From positions 1 through 50,746 of the forward strand of contig BBXU01001233.1 in assembly GCA_001598975.1 (NCBI GenBank): a stretch of 50,746 nt of DNA. The letters are read 5' to 3'. The notes under the pieces were generated by a model. It made no database searches and was not told the origin of the DNA. It worked only from the letters and a program-made list of their open reading frames with translations. Numbering within the stretch: position 1 is the first letter of the stretch; each line of letters opens with the position of its first letter. Source of the DNA: Parachlorella kessleri (lineage: Eukaryota; Chlorophyta; Trebouxiophyceae; Chlorellales; Chlorellaceae). Positions 15,301-26,978 of the stretch are shown one piece after another. Made by a program: the position numbers and the translations under genes.

Positions 15301-17990
15301 CCTTACATACTCCAGGAAGAAAGTATGCAACCACAGCCCTGGTCTAAGCTGAGATAGCAGTCTGTGGCCCGCACCTGAGACCTTGCCATACTGGGTGGCA
15401 CGCCCGGCAAGCACATTAAGGAAGGTTGACTTGCCCGCCCCGCTAGGGCCCATAACAGCGGACACCTTGGAGTGGGCGAACCTGCGGGGCAGCCAGTGGG
15501 GATAGTAATTCAGTACATTGCGGAGACTGCATGCCACTGCTGCCGGTATGTTCAAAGGCGCCATTTGGCACAGGGACCCTCGGCATTTCTGGTAGTTGTC
15601 ATGGATGCCGAAAGTGTAATACTTTGGGAGTCCCATTGCAAGCCAGAGCCTCATAAGCGGGCGTCCCCCGGACCGCCTGACTTGCCTGCCAGTCACCCCA
15701 GAGAGGATGGTGGAGCCATCACTTAGAACCAGCCCCAGGTTGTGGAAGTCCAAGGTGAGCCTCGGCCTGATGGCCTTGATGGCCTGGAAGCTCGGCTGCC
15801 TGCAGTTTGATTACTTTGCAGTTGACGAAATGTGCAACAAACTAAGTAGCCCTATGTGCAGGTAGGAGCTGTGCGGTCTGGCAGTGCCCGTACGCATATA
15901 GAGGCAAGCCACTAGTTATGCGCTCATGTGCTGGGCTGCGCAATGAGCATGCGCCATGCAGGTGTGCCCTGCAAACACTGCCGCGAACAGTCCTGGCCCT
16001 GCCTGTGGGAGGATTGTGGTGTAAACAGTGGCAACAGCAGCCTCCAAAGCCTGTCCCTCGCCTCTTGAGTGCGGAGCTGCTTCCTCTGGTTGGCCCTGCG
16101 GTACACAACACACGCCACAGGTGCAAAGCATCTCGCGGCATGCCTCAGCCCGTTGTATGCAACCCAACGATTCCCAATGCAACGGTGTAGGTGGGTGTCT
16201 CAGAGGCCGGAGCGCAAGCTGCTGGGGATGTAACATGGTCCTTTCATGGACTGCTGCACGGCGTGGCATGGCATACCTGATGATGGCCAAGGTGCCAAAG
16301 TAGATCCCCCACAGTAGCTTTAATGCTGTCCCAATGAGAAGGAAGCCATAGTAATGGAGGCTTGCTGACACTGCACAGCCAAAAAGCAGTGTTGGAGGTG
16401 CATTTTGAGTCAATCACTTGGTGTGAACTGAAACACGACTGCTGTGCCTGCACGACTACTGCAGTAGTTTTGTGGAGGTGCCACAGGGGACCAGCCCTCA
16501 TACCTGAGCCTTCTGGGCAGTGAGTGAATTTCGGACATGGCGTGGGGGCAACACTGCCGGCCTTGCAGTAGTGCCCCGCCGGGCACGGGAGAATGATCCC
16601 AGGCTCAGGACAGTATGACCCCGCCTTGCACTGCCGGGAGGGTTGGGTGGAATTTGCCGGACAGGAGTTACCAGCCAGGAGGTCCCCCTTGAGATACACC
16701 CGCTCCAGGATAGTTGGTGGCCTCTCAGGCGCAACCAACAGAGGGTACTCATCAACCTGCCACCGCAAGCAAGCGATGTAGGGTCCCAACAATACACATG
16801 GGTCAAGTAACAGCGGCAGGTATGAGTCAACTGCAGTGTATTAGCGGAGCATCCCACGGCCTAGCACCACTCCTGCAGTCCAGCCCTGCCAGGGAGTGTT
16901 TAGTGCCCTGTGCAGTGGGAACTCACCAGGGTGCTCATGTTGCACGTAATCGGCTGGACCGAGCCAGCACTACAGAACGCGCCCGAGGGGCAGTCATGAG
17001 TCTCTGCCGGAGTAGGGCAGTACTTGCCAGCAGGGCACTGTAACACAGCCAGAGCCCTGCATCCAACTTGGCCAGCGTAAACTCAGTACGCGCAGCAGCA
17101 GCGGAGTAACAAAAAATCCCCAATGCGGCTAGTCTAGTGTAGTCTAACAGCGTATCGCCACCTGACCATGCTGCCGTGACTCCCAAATGCGGCTAAGCAA
17201 CCCATAAGCTCACACACACTCCCACCAGCAATACAAACATAGCCTAACCCGTGGCTAAATCCAACTCACGATTGTACAGCAGGGGAGTCTGCTGGTGGGA
17301 CGAAGCTCCCTGGTGGGCAATATTGGCCATAGGTGCAGGGCTGACATAGGTACATGGCTGAAGAGCCATCAGATAGCAGTGCCTGTAGCAAGCCCCCTCC
17401 CTCCCCTTTCTCCCCAGCTCCGATGCTACCAGCGTAGAGGGCGGTCAGCTTTGCACTGTAAGGCTCAGCTGCCAACGCCAGCTGCTGGAATGTCTGTGAG
17501 GACTGGAGCTGAGAGGCAATCCCTGCTGCTGCGCTGTTTACTGCACTGGCAAGCCGGGTTGGCAGCTGGGTTGCTGTGGTGCTGGCATTGCCCCAGGGCT
17601 GCATGCAAACAAATCCCGCTGCACAAGTTGCCTGCAAGTCGCATGGGCACCCTGCAAGCACACATACTTAGTGAGTGAAAGTTGTGCAGACATGATGCTT
17701 TATGTTATGCAAGCCTCAAAAATGACGATGAAAAGACCACCATGATGTAGGCAACTACCTGCGGCCAAATGCTGGCTGCCAGTGCTGTTCATGTACGCTC
17801 CACAGCCCGCGCTGTAGGCTGCATACTGCCATGCTCCCCCTTGTAGGACTGCGGTGGCCTGGCATCCCTGCGCCCAAAAGCTAGCACGTGTATTGCTTGC
17901 TGCCACACTAAGTTGCACGTAGGTGTCCCCGGCAGCACAGGTGGAGACCCTCATGCCTGGAGCAGCCACAGGACGACAATCCAGCCAGCT
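9348..17990 (-). CDS. ABCG24/28-type ABC transporter with Cys-rich ectodomain, EF-hand and long linker
   Basis: About 21 exons in phase encode at least 1,490 aa; the 5' end (signal peptide) is unresolved upstream of about 17.99 kb. Cys-rich ectodomain exons (17759-16504) hold CPAGKYCP and CPAGHYCK motifs. A transmembrane exon follows (16370-16277). The nucleotide-binding domain has Walker A GPSGAGKS (15481-15375), Q-loop FVPQEDLVH (15237-15125), signature SGGQRKR and Walker B LLFLDEP (14195-14078), and H-loop VVHQP (13876-13764). One long exon (13033-11510) starts with an EF-hand loop [12 protein letters not shown] (12947-12912), continues as a Ser/Ala-rich linker, and ends at the first helix of the ABC-2 domain ([11 protein letters not shown]). 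C-terminal exons (11272-9348) carry the remaining helices and [15 protein letters not shown]. Two introns (15482-15685, 13332-13483) are GC-AG. The substrate cannot be told. The EF-hand suggests calcium control, which is inferred. Confidence 0.92.
14343..14397 (+). repeat. 55-bp intronic repeat, copy A
   Basis: This copy lies in ABCG intron 14196-14788. It is the same length and orientation as 17130-17184 and differs at three positions. It starts with TAGTCTAGTC and ends GCTGCCGTGAGTCCC. No coding sense was found. Confidence 0.8.
17130..17184 (+). repeat. 55-bp intronic repeat, copy B
   Basis: This copy lies in ABCG intron 17057-17269 and differs from copy A at three of 55 positions. The sequence on either side is not similar, so it is not a simple duplication of a whole intron. 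Confidence 0.8.
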
Positions 17991-19213
17991 TGAACTGCCT
18001 TGTAGTAGCCCATATTTTCATAAGCCGGCAGTAATGCCACGACCACCCAAACCAGCGCTACAGAGTTAGTGGGTCATCGCGGCGGGGGTCCGGCAATCGC
18101 GTCGGAAGCTAACACCTAGATTCTCGATGCGAACAAAGTTTAATATGAGGCGCATGCTACTCAGGTCGTGGGCCAGCCCCGGGGAGAATAGTGCCTCGAC
18201 TTGCGAGGCGCCAGAAATGGCGCGAGCGCGCCCAGAATGCACTGGCCATTCAGCAGTTGAATGCAATCTTCACAATATAGTCTGCGGTGAGCCGCATGTG
18301 ATGCAGCGGTAGGTTGGGCACTGTCAGAAGGAGAGCCTTGAAGGCCAGTCCAAAGTTGTAGGCGACCAGATGGTACATCCTCGTCTCACGACGCAAGCTT
18401 CAAGGCGCCACGATATGGGGTACTCCCAAGCTTCTAAGTATTCCCAACAAACTTGTTTGGTGACTGCATGATAGTGAGCAAGGTAGTAAACGCAGGGCAA
18501 GCAGCCCATCAATCTCCGGCAAAGTCAATCCCAACCTTCCTTGCCTGCCATGGTCGATGCCAGCTTTGAAGGATCCCCTGCAAATAAACCACAGACGCTC
18601 GAAGGTCCTTCCTGTTATCACTTGGCCAGCAGAATCGATCTGCAGCATGTCAACCTCCAGTGTGAACTGGAGGGCTACAACCGCGCATGCCACCCAGGCC
18701 ACCCTTCCTGTTATTGCTGCAGGGTAACGTTACAGACACCATTCAGTCTTGCCGTAGGGGCAGCTGACACACACCTATAATCAAGGCTGGCCCGGAAGGC
18801 GCGGCAAGGCTTTTTGCTTGAACCACAGGCGGGTTTAAAGGCGGCTGGTCATGGTGCTGCAAAGGTATCGGTACCAGGCAAGGGCGCTGGCTGCCAGCCA
18901 AGGCCTCCAGCCAAGCATCAGCACACATCCAAGCACACTTCCTAAGCTGAGGGCCGTCCTCCACTGACCAAGAGCGTGTCCGACTAGCGTCACATCATCA
19001 CGACCAGCAGCTGATCAGTCTGAGATGCTTTGCCTGAGATTCGGGCGTGAAACATATATAGATGGCATCAGTCCTCTTGGCCGTTAAGCCATGTGCAAGA
19101 GCGCCTTGTGTGACGTGGAGCCAGCTAGACACACTTCCCTGTCTCAGGGTAAGCCGGCATGCAGCAATGCTTTCCAATACTTGTATTTGTGTGCATACCT
19201 GAAGGCCGCCATC
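17991..19213. other. Divergent region: ABCG 5' end and Misato promoter
   Basis: This stretch separates two divergent genes. The missing first exon(s) of the ABC transporter should lie here on the minus strand. One candidate is a hydrophobic open stretch VAWVACAVVALQF at about 18.64-18.70 kb; another is VALVWVVVALLPA at about 18.01-18.05 kb. Neither could be joined in phase to the exon ending at 17759. No other gene was seen. Confidence 0.4.
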
Positions 19214-22200
19214 ATGGGGCGAGAGGTCATCACCCTCCAGCTTGGTGGGTTTGCCAACTACGTCGGCGCCCACTTCTGGAACTTTCAGGTATAATCAACA
19301 TGAGTCAATGATGCACTTGTTGATCCCAGCACGAGGCCTGGCACTTGCTGACACCAAACATAAGCCACCGGCATGGCCAAAAGTGTGGTGTTGCAGGATG
19401 AGCTATTGGGGCTGCAAGAACGCGAGGAGCCCCGCAACCCAGCCAATCAGATAGACTTGAGCACGGTGTATCGTGCAGGGGAGACCTTGCAGGTGCGGGT
19501 TGCTTGTGACACCTTTAAGGCCTGTGGTGACAGGTCTGTATAGACTGCTGGGCAATCCCATATAGCACTGAGGTGAGGCGGCACTTATCTATATTTGTAG
19601 AGTTGACACCGTAGGGCTTGTCTTTGCAGGGCGACGCAACATACACCCCCCGCCTTGTGCTGCTGGACCAGAAAGGGAGCCTTGGAGGTAAGACGAGCCA
19701 TGGGGCTGGCGGGTGGAGCGCTTCCTCTCACGCACTCACGCCACTGGACCTCCTGCACTGCATGCGTTTCTAAGCCTCACTGCTGGGCCTTGTACTTTGC
19801 TACCAAACCAGCCGTGCTCATGTCCTGCCCGCTTGCATCACTGGCAGGCATTGGGGCTCGCGGCACGCTCTACCTGGACGCGGGTGTAGAAGCTGCTGCA
19901 CAGGCCGGCATAACTACCTGGGGTGGGCGGGCTGAGGTGCACCGCTCCCACCCGGTGCCCAGGAGCAGGTTCATGCAGCAGCTGGAGGAAGAGGCTGAAG
20001 GGGAGGAGATTGAGCCGGAGAGGGACGCTGCGAGCGCTTTGGACCCGGTGGGTGGAGCTGCCAGTAGGAAGGCTAGCGGGGTGGCCAGCGAGTTTCTTGA
20101 ATATGAGGAATAGCAGCTCAGTGAAGGAGTGGCGCCAGCCTAAGACAAAACTGCTGCCTGAGTCTTCCTGGAATAGCCAAGCAGGCTATCCAGTGCTGGA
20201 GAGGTCTTGGGAGATTGATCTGTCAGCAGCCTTGTGCGACCAGCCTGCCCTACAATATGTGTGATGACATCGAGAAAACGCCTTTGTGCCGTTTGGTGCA
20301 CGGCAGGGTGCTACGGTGCTGCTGCACAGCGCTGTGAAGGAACAACAGGCATGCAGTGAAGCCTTTTGTAGTGGTTTGAGTGAGCCTGACCCCAAAGCTG
20401 TTTTCGTTGTAAGCCAGCATGCTCCCCTGCTCCCTGCTTGTTGCGACAGGCGCTGCCCAGTCTTCTGGACACCGCGGCTCAGGAGCTTGATGCTGCCGGG
20501 GGTGTGAGCTACTTCACAGATTTCCTCAAGGCCCACTTGCACCCCAGGAGCATACATCAGCTGGAGGGAGTGTGGGCGGGGGTGACAGAGTTTGGCGGCT
20601 GGGGGGACGGCTCAGGGCTGGGCGGCAGCTGGCAGGAGACGAGGGAAGGGCTTGGAGAGGCCGTCAGGTGAGGTGCGCTTGGTCAGGTGGCAGCAGCTAC
20701 GGTTGTGAAGTGCTAGTAACTGTAGATCGCCAAAGACATAGGTAGGTCAGGAAGGGTCTCCAGTTTGAAGGTGCAGGGGCTGGCAGGAGAACCGATATTG
20801 GAGCCATGCAGAGGCCGGCATAGTATTTTTCCAAGCAGTTGAAACACACGATGAACCTAGCTTTTGCTGTGTAGGTTCTTTGCTGAGGAGTGCGACTCGC
20901 TGCAGGGCTTCCAGTGTCTCATAGATGACTTGTCAGGGTTTGGACAGCTGGCTGCAGATGCGTTGCAGGTGAGCGGCAAGAGGCGGGCGAGGCAGGGCAG
21001 ATGTGTGTCTAGGTTGCCCATGCTGGCATCATTTTTTGCTATGGTATCAAAACCTTTGTCACTAAATGCCTGTGCATCCCACATTCACAAGCACTCCTCC
21101 CAATGAAACCGTATCCCCGTCACTAGCCTCTCTTGTTTCGCTGCAGGAGCTACGCGATGAGTATGGCACCCGCCCAGTCTTGCTCTTTGCTGTCCGACCT
21201 TCTGCAGCAGTGCCGGACGCCTCGCTCAGCCCAGCAGAGGCACGGCGGCACGTGCTGAGTAACGGACTGAGCCATGCAGTGCTCTCGCAGCGGTGTGACA
21301 GCTATGTGGCGCTTGCGCCTCCTCGACTGCATGATGGGCTACACGCGCTTAGGTGGCAGGAGGGCAACTTGTTCCATGCGTCGGCTATCTTGGCGGCGGC
21401 CGTGGACTCTGCTACGCTTCCATACCGCCTGGATGGAGGCCTTGGGTCTGCAGGTGGCCTTGGTAAGTTGCGGCTTGGTGTGGGTGTGGTGGGTGGTAAT
21501 GGGTGGGGCATTGTGATGATAAGTATGGGTTTCTAGATAGTGAGTCTTCAATCCCTGATACACAGTGCTTGGCAGCGCCCCCAGCCCCAGCCAGGTCTCG
21601 CTAGGAGAGCGAGACCGGCTGGCTCAAAGCGTGGCACAAGCCTATTTCTCAGGCCCTCATTCGGGAACAACCCTTTCTTTGCAGGTGGTATGGACCTTGG
21701 CGCATTGACGCAACTCCTCAGCAGCCAGCACCCTTCATCGCTGGCAGCCCTATCGCTTGCACTGCCATGCCCCGCACCGTCCGCTGACCTACAGCAGGAG
21801 CAGCAGCGGGCAGATGCACGCATAGAACACAGCATAGAACACAGCATAGAACACAGCAGGGCAAACACAACCAGCGGGAGTGGCAGCAGCAGCAATCCTA
21901 GCGGGGCAGCAGGCCAGTTGGACAAGCCGTTCACCAGTAGCATGATAGCTTGCTTGACACCCAGCCTAGCTTGGCCTGCAGTTGCTAGGGAGACTTACGT
22001 AGAGAGTTTGGTGCTTCGAGGGCCACAGCAGGGGGACAAGGGTGCCATGCCCTTGAGCGCGGCAGCGTCAGCGTTAGACGCTGCGCTTGTGCGGGAGGCC
22101 ATCCGATGCGTAAGGCAGCGCACGCTCAGCTCGCAGCCGCTGCCCATCCCGCTACCTTACCCTCACATCTTCAGGCCTGAGGTGTCGGTGTTTGGTGTGC

Positions 22201-22448
22201 CAGGGAGGACTCTGCGACCAGCAGCAGCAAGCGTGACCTCGTGCCCCACTCTCACAAGGTTGGCAGGGACAGCAGCTTTCAAGCCAGCAGTGCAGGTACT
22301 GATGCGGGACTTCCGACGCACAGCTGGGACAGCCCAGGGCCAAGCAGCGCTAGATGGTTGGGGTTACAGCAGGGAAGAGCTGGTCGAAATCCACGAGCAG
22401 CTCGCTCATCTGGCAGCAGCTTACGATGAGGGAGTTGAAGCCTTCTAG
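19214..22448 (+). CDS. Misato/DML1 homologue (tubulin/FtsZ-like mitochondrial-morphology protein)
   Basis: Eight exons in phase (19214-19288, 19397-19492, 19630-19687, 19848-20047, 20450-20667, 20875-20968, 21147-21462, 21685-22448) encode 606 aa, close to the usual 500-600. The start MGREVITLQLGGFANYVGAH matches the conserved Misato N terminus (REVVTLQFGHYANFVGTH). Other family landmarks are TYTPRLVLLDQKGSL, a DFLKAHLHPRSI motif, and FFAEECDSLQGFQ. Family members in yeast and animals affect mitochondrial distribution or fusion and chromosome segregation. The last exon has a Gln/Ser-rich insertion containing a 3 x 12-bp repeat. The gene diverges from the ABC transporter. Identification is firm; the role in this organism is inferred from the family. 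Confidence 0.95.
21821..21856 (+). repeat. 3 x 12-bp in-frame tandem repeat in the Misato gene
   Basis: CATAGAACACAG occurs three times head to tail and encodes IEHS three times in the variable part of the last Misato exon. It is probably length-polymorphic. Confidence 0.9.
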
Positions 22449-22520
22449 TGGGGCCGGGGCTGTTCGCTCAAGGTGGCAGCATGGCGTTGTCTGCAGCAGT
22501 CCTATTGGTAGGGAGCAGAT

Positions 22521-22525
22521 GTAAG
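22521..22525 (+). terminator. TGTAA polyadenylation word of the Misato gene
   Basis: TGTAA lies 73 nt after the TAG stop of the Misato gene. The rest of 22449-22904 shows no coding exon and should include the promoter of the next gene. Confidence 0.5.
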
Positions 22526-22904
22526 GCCCGCGACACACTGTGACATGACAGAAATGGTTATGGGTATGGCTCTTGAGTTTGTGGTGTGTGTTTCAGGCCT
22601 GCATTACTGACTGAGATGCCTTCCCGAAATACCCTTGAGCACTCCTTGAGCTTGGCGAGCCTGGCAGCCTGAGAACTGAAAATAACTTTTCAGGCAGATG
22701 GCACTAGTCGCCCACTGCAGACTAGTAAGTAAGGGCTACAATGTCTTGATTCTAATACCTGCAAGTCCAAAAAAGAAGCTTTGCTAGCTGGGCTTACTTG
22801 CAGGGCGCCTGCGCTCTTTGGCGCCTTCTGTAAAGCCCCGCCGCTGCCCATAATTAAGCATGTCACACCCATTTGTTATTGTGACAGATATACTTGTCTA
22901 AGAA

Positions 22905-25900
22905 ATGACCGACGCTGGTTACAGCTTTGGGACGGGCAACGCCGCAGCAGACAATGGTGTGGGATTTGAGCTGCACTTTGCTGGTTGCGGAGATCTGAGC
23001 CTCCAACCTCCTAGGACCTGCTACTCGCCAGGTGGCGAGGGGCGACCCGCGTCAGCCGTTCCTTCTGGCTGGGAGGCTGCCAGGGAGAGCAATGTCCTGC
23101 GGATCCGCCTCACGCAGGTTCAGCAGGTGGGTGACAAAGCCTACCGCGTTCTTAGGGCTTATGATATCGGAAGCAGGCACGTTCCTGACAGCCGGGCTGC
23201 TTGCAGGAGCTGGAGCGGTGCAACCTGCAGCTCACACAGAAGACAGCGGAGGTTAGCAACCTTACGGCCCTGCTAGAGCGAGTAGCCATCGAGAAGGGGC
23301 AGGCGCTGGATGAGAAGGAAGAGATGCAGCAAAAGCTGGGAAAGGCAAGGGCGCTGTTAGTCTTATTGCTTGGTCGCTGCCGCCACAACAACTTCCTCTA
23401 GTCGCCAGCGATTTCAGGGCTCATGCAGAAGATGCCCAGCCTCTCAACCGCTGCTGCAGGCCGTGGAAGAACAAGGGCGCGCCCGCAACAAGCTGCAGAG
23501 CCTGCAGCAGCGGCTCAAGGAGGTGGAGGGAGAGAACAGGGAGTGGCATAAGGTGGTGATGGGCGCGGAGGAGCAACTGGCAGCCCTGGACAGGAACTCC
23601 CAGGATGCCAAGGCCAGGACTGATGAGGCCTGCAAGCAAGTGTGGGACCTTGAGCAGCAGAACAGCCAGGTGGGTTTGGGTTGTGAAGTGCTGGTGCTTG
23701 GTAACCCTCCTGAGGGAGTGGGGATGTTACCCAGTTTATGCCAGCAACTGCTGATATGTGCTGGCATTGTTATGTGCCAGACCTGCCTTGTGAACCGGTG
23801 GCCTGACATGGCAGGCTCTGTCTTGCTCCGCATTTCAGTTGGCAACACAGCGCAAGGAAGCGGACACCATCTGCCGCTCGCTGAGAGACCAGCTCACCGA
23901 GGCCCGCCAGCAGCTGACCACTGCAAGGGCAGAGGGGGCAAGCATCCAAAGGCAGCTGCAGCAGATGCAGGAGACAGGCAGGGCCAAGCAGGCGGCTGTG
24001 GAGGGGCAGGCGGCCTCTATGGGTCAGAAGCTGAGGGAGGCTGAGGGCAGATTGGCGACGCGTGAGGCCGAGTGGCACGCTAGGGAAGCTGAGCTGACAT
24101 CCAAGCTGCAGGTGTGCTTTTTCGACGAGGTGGTCTACCTGCGGTCCATCCTTGGCCCATGCTGCTGAGGCTCATGCGATATTGTGTAGCAAGATAGAGT
24201 ACTTAAGCAGCAGTTGGATAGCTGGCCTGCTCAGCATGGGAGGACTGCCTTCATGTAAATTGAAAGCCTGCCAGACTCTGCTATGATGCTCTCCACTGCA
24301 GGCCGCCTTACAGCAGTCAGGGCTGCACCAACAGCAGCTGCTTGATCGTAAGCGTGAGGCCAAAGGCTTGGAGTCCACCATCGCACAGCAGGGCACGGCT
24401 ATCATGCGCATGGAGGCACAGCTGGCTGAGATGAGCACCGAGGCCCAAACCACGCATGCGTTACTTGCCCGGAGCGAGCAAGACAGGGATACATTCGTGG
24501 CTCAGTTTCAAGCTGCACAGGTGTAGTGATCGCTTTCAAGTCCTCAGCTGGTGGTCAAAGCCGGTGGTCACCGTCACTCACGTGCGGTGCTGTAGACTGA
24601 GCAACTTAGTGTGCTTTACACATAAAAGCTACTCACAAGCCCCGCCACGCATGCCTTGCAGGCTGATCTACTGATGCTGCAAAAGCAACGCAATGCTGAG
24701 GGCGCTGAGACTGCGGCCCGTCTGCAGCAGTTGGCAGCGAAGCATGACAAACAGGCAGAGCAGTGCACCAGCCTGAAGCAGCAGTTGAACGAGGTGCACG
24801 GCCGCCTGGCAGCTAGGGAGGACGCGCTTGCCGAGCTGCAGGGGCAGGTGGAGCGCAAGGAGGAGGCTGTGGGCAAGCTGCAGCGCCAAATTGCCGACAT
24901 GGATGGCTTGCTGCAGGTGGGGTTGGGGCTCTCTCAAGGGGTGCATTTATCGGCACAACAAGTAAACAGCTGGAATACCATGGGTGCAGAGAATCTTGTC
25001 TTCTGATATCGCATGCCTTTTCAGTCATGCTATCGCAGACGGAAGTTTGTCCCCACTACTACAGGGAAAGTTCTCAACAAACTGGAACTGGTGCATGCAG
25101 GGCATGAAGGCACAGTGTGGCCAGCAGCTGGCTGGCATTGAGCGTCTGAAGGGCCGGGTCCAGCGTAAGGAAGAAGAAACAGCCTCACTCAGGTAACAGA
25201 TCGCTGTAGCAGGTCTTTGTCCTTGTAGAAGCCTGCTTTTGCTTACAAATTCTAGCTCGGCCTTGTATGGTGCCTTATGCGGCACGGTCTGCTGCATACA
25301 GGGCCGAGCTGGCTGGAGAAAAGGAGCGCTGTGAAAGGGTGGGTCGCAACGAGGCTGAGGCGTCTGCCCGTCTTCGAGAGACCGATGCTAGCCTGCAGAG
25401 GCTCCAAGCTGACTATGCCGACCTGCAGCAGAAGCAAGCAGCACAGGAGATGGACCATGCTGCTGCGCTGGCTGACCTGAGGGTTCAGTTGGAGGGCTCG
25501 CAGCGTGGCCTGGCTGAGGCCAAGTCGGGACATGAGGCCACAACAGCCGCCTTCAAGTCCGCCAAGACAACACAGCAGCAGCTGCAGGTGGGCAGAATGC
25601 AGGCAACGAGAGATGGGGTGATGCTGGAACATATAGACAATGCTGAATATCTGGGTTTCAGCCAGTTGGAGATCTGCAGCCCCGTGGCTAATATCCCCTC
25701 ATAGTCGGCAGCCAGCCGCTACGGTTATGAAATGCCGTCTTGGGGGTTGACAATGCAACTTTAACTGTGTGGGCTTGCAGGCGGAGGTGGAGCGTGCCCA
25801 GAGCCAAGTGGAGGCTCTGCAGCGAGAGGCCAACATCTGGAAAGGCCGTCACACTGCACTGCAGCACAGCAATGACTCCTTGCGCGTTCACCTGATGAAT

Positions 25901-26380
25901 GCGGCCGCCGGCAGCCCTCCCTCCCACAGCTCTCCTCAGCCCTCCGCCGCTGCCAACAACTATACCGCCAACACAACTTTTGTGCCGTCCAGGGTAGCCG
26001 CCGGGATTAGTAGTCCCTCCACTGCCAGCAGGGGCAAAGCACCTCCCAGCACAGCTCCCAGTGTTAAAATGCCACAGGACTGGGCCAATGCCACCCTGAG
26101 CTTCAAGCGTGGAGGAGCGTCAGGAAGTCCTGTCGGCACTTTCATGTCGCAAGCGGGCTCACCCACCCTGGCAAGCCGGGCCCTGCCATCAGAGAAGTTC
26201 AATGTGTCAAGGTCATACAACAGCCCTCCTCAGGACCATAGCAATCTTTCAACCGCGTATGCCACCATCAGAATCAGCACCAGCATGCCTGGGTCTCCTA
26301 CCGCCATGTCTGCTCCCAGTGGCCCGGGCATCCTATCAAATCCCTACATCTCTGCCTACATTCCTGGCCAGCATCAGTGA
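22905..26380 (+). CDS. Long coiled-coil protein, family not recognised
   Basis: Nine exons (22905-23126, 23207-23344, 23460-23669, 23839-24111, 24302-24520, 24662-24916, 25101-25192, 25302-25587, 25781-26380) keep frame and give 764 aa. The first about 74 residues form a small globular head (MTDAGYSFGTG...). Residues about 75-585 are almost unbroken coiled coil rich in Glu, Gln, Ala, Leu and Lys, with most exons ending on CAG at phase 0. The last about 170 residues are Ser/Pro/Ala-rich and disordered, with many SP dipeptides. The intron 23345-23459 uses a GC donor (AAG|GCAAGG). The shape suits a cytoskeletal, centriolar or Golgi tether protein, but no family-specific motif was found, so no function is assigned. 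Confidence 0.75.
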
Positions 26381-26978
26381 TGTGCTGCTCAAGCGCTGGT
26401 GTACAAAAGCGGGGATTGACGTTTTCACTGTCTGTGTACTGTCTGGGTCTGCAAGTTTGCAAGCAGCTAGATAAGTGCTCTTAGTGTACTTGTGAACAGG
26501 ACAGTCAGCAACCAGCATTGCAACGTAAAACCCTTAGTACCCCTTCCTAACCTTATCATTGTGACGTATCAATACCTTCTTGACACTCTAGTGAGACTCC
26601 TTCCAGGATGTTTTGCTACCTTTCTTGGTGAACATTGCCCCAATGAGTACCTCGCTGCCTTGGTAAAACCAGGGAAACTACAGGTTACATCTTATTTCTA
26701 TTCCAAGACTTACCATTTTCTGGCTTACTGTGTCAAGACACCCAAGCAGGGTATTCAATAAATGTAAAACCAGAGTCGCATCTTTGTCCAGGCAAAGAGA
26801 CAAATGAGTAAAACGGCCAGCAAGACATTTCTGCGTAAGTTGAGAAAGGCGGCCATACACGATTGTTGATAAAAAAGGCTCCCTCGGGCCCACCAAGCAT
26901 TAGGGAAATATAGACAGCGAGCGGCCATCAATATCAGATAACCAGCACCCTTTCTCCTCAGCTCTCTCCTTCTCAAGC
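26381..26978. other. Convergent 3' regions, coiled-coil gene / ceramide kinase
   Basis: No coding exon was seen. AATAAATGTAA at 26757-26767 combines the animal/plant and green-algal polyadenylation words, 377 nt after the coiled-coil stop. TTACA at 26685-26689 is TGTAA on the minus strand for the ceramide kinase gene. The two 3' UTRs may overlap. Confidence 0.5.

Noticed and set aside
18066..18266. Minus-strand open frame ending RRDCRTPAAMTH as an ABCG ectodomain exon
   Set aside because: It is faintly like the ABCG24 ectodomain, but no donor in the right phase connects it to the exon ending at 17759.
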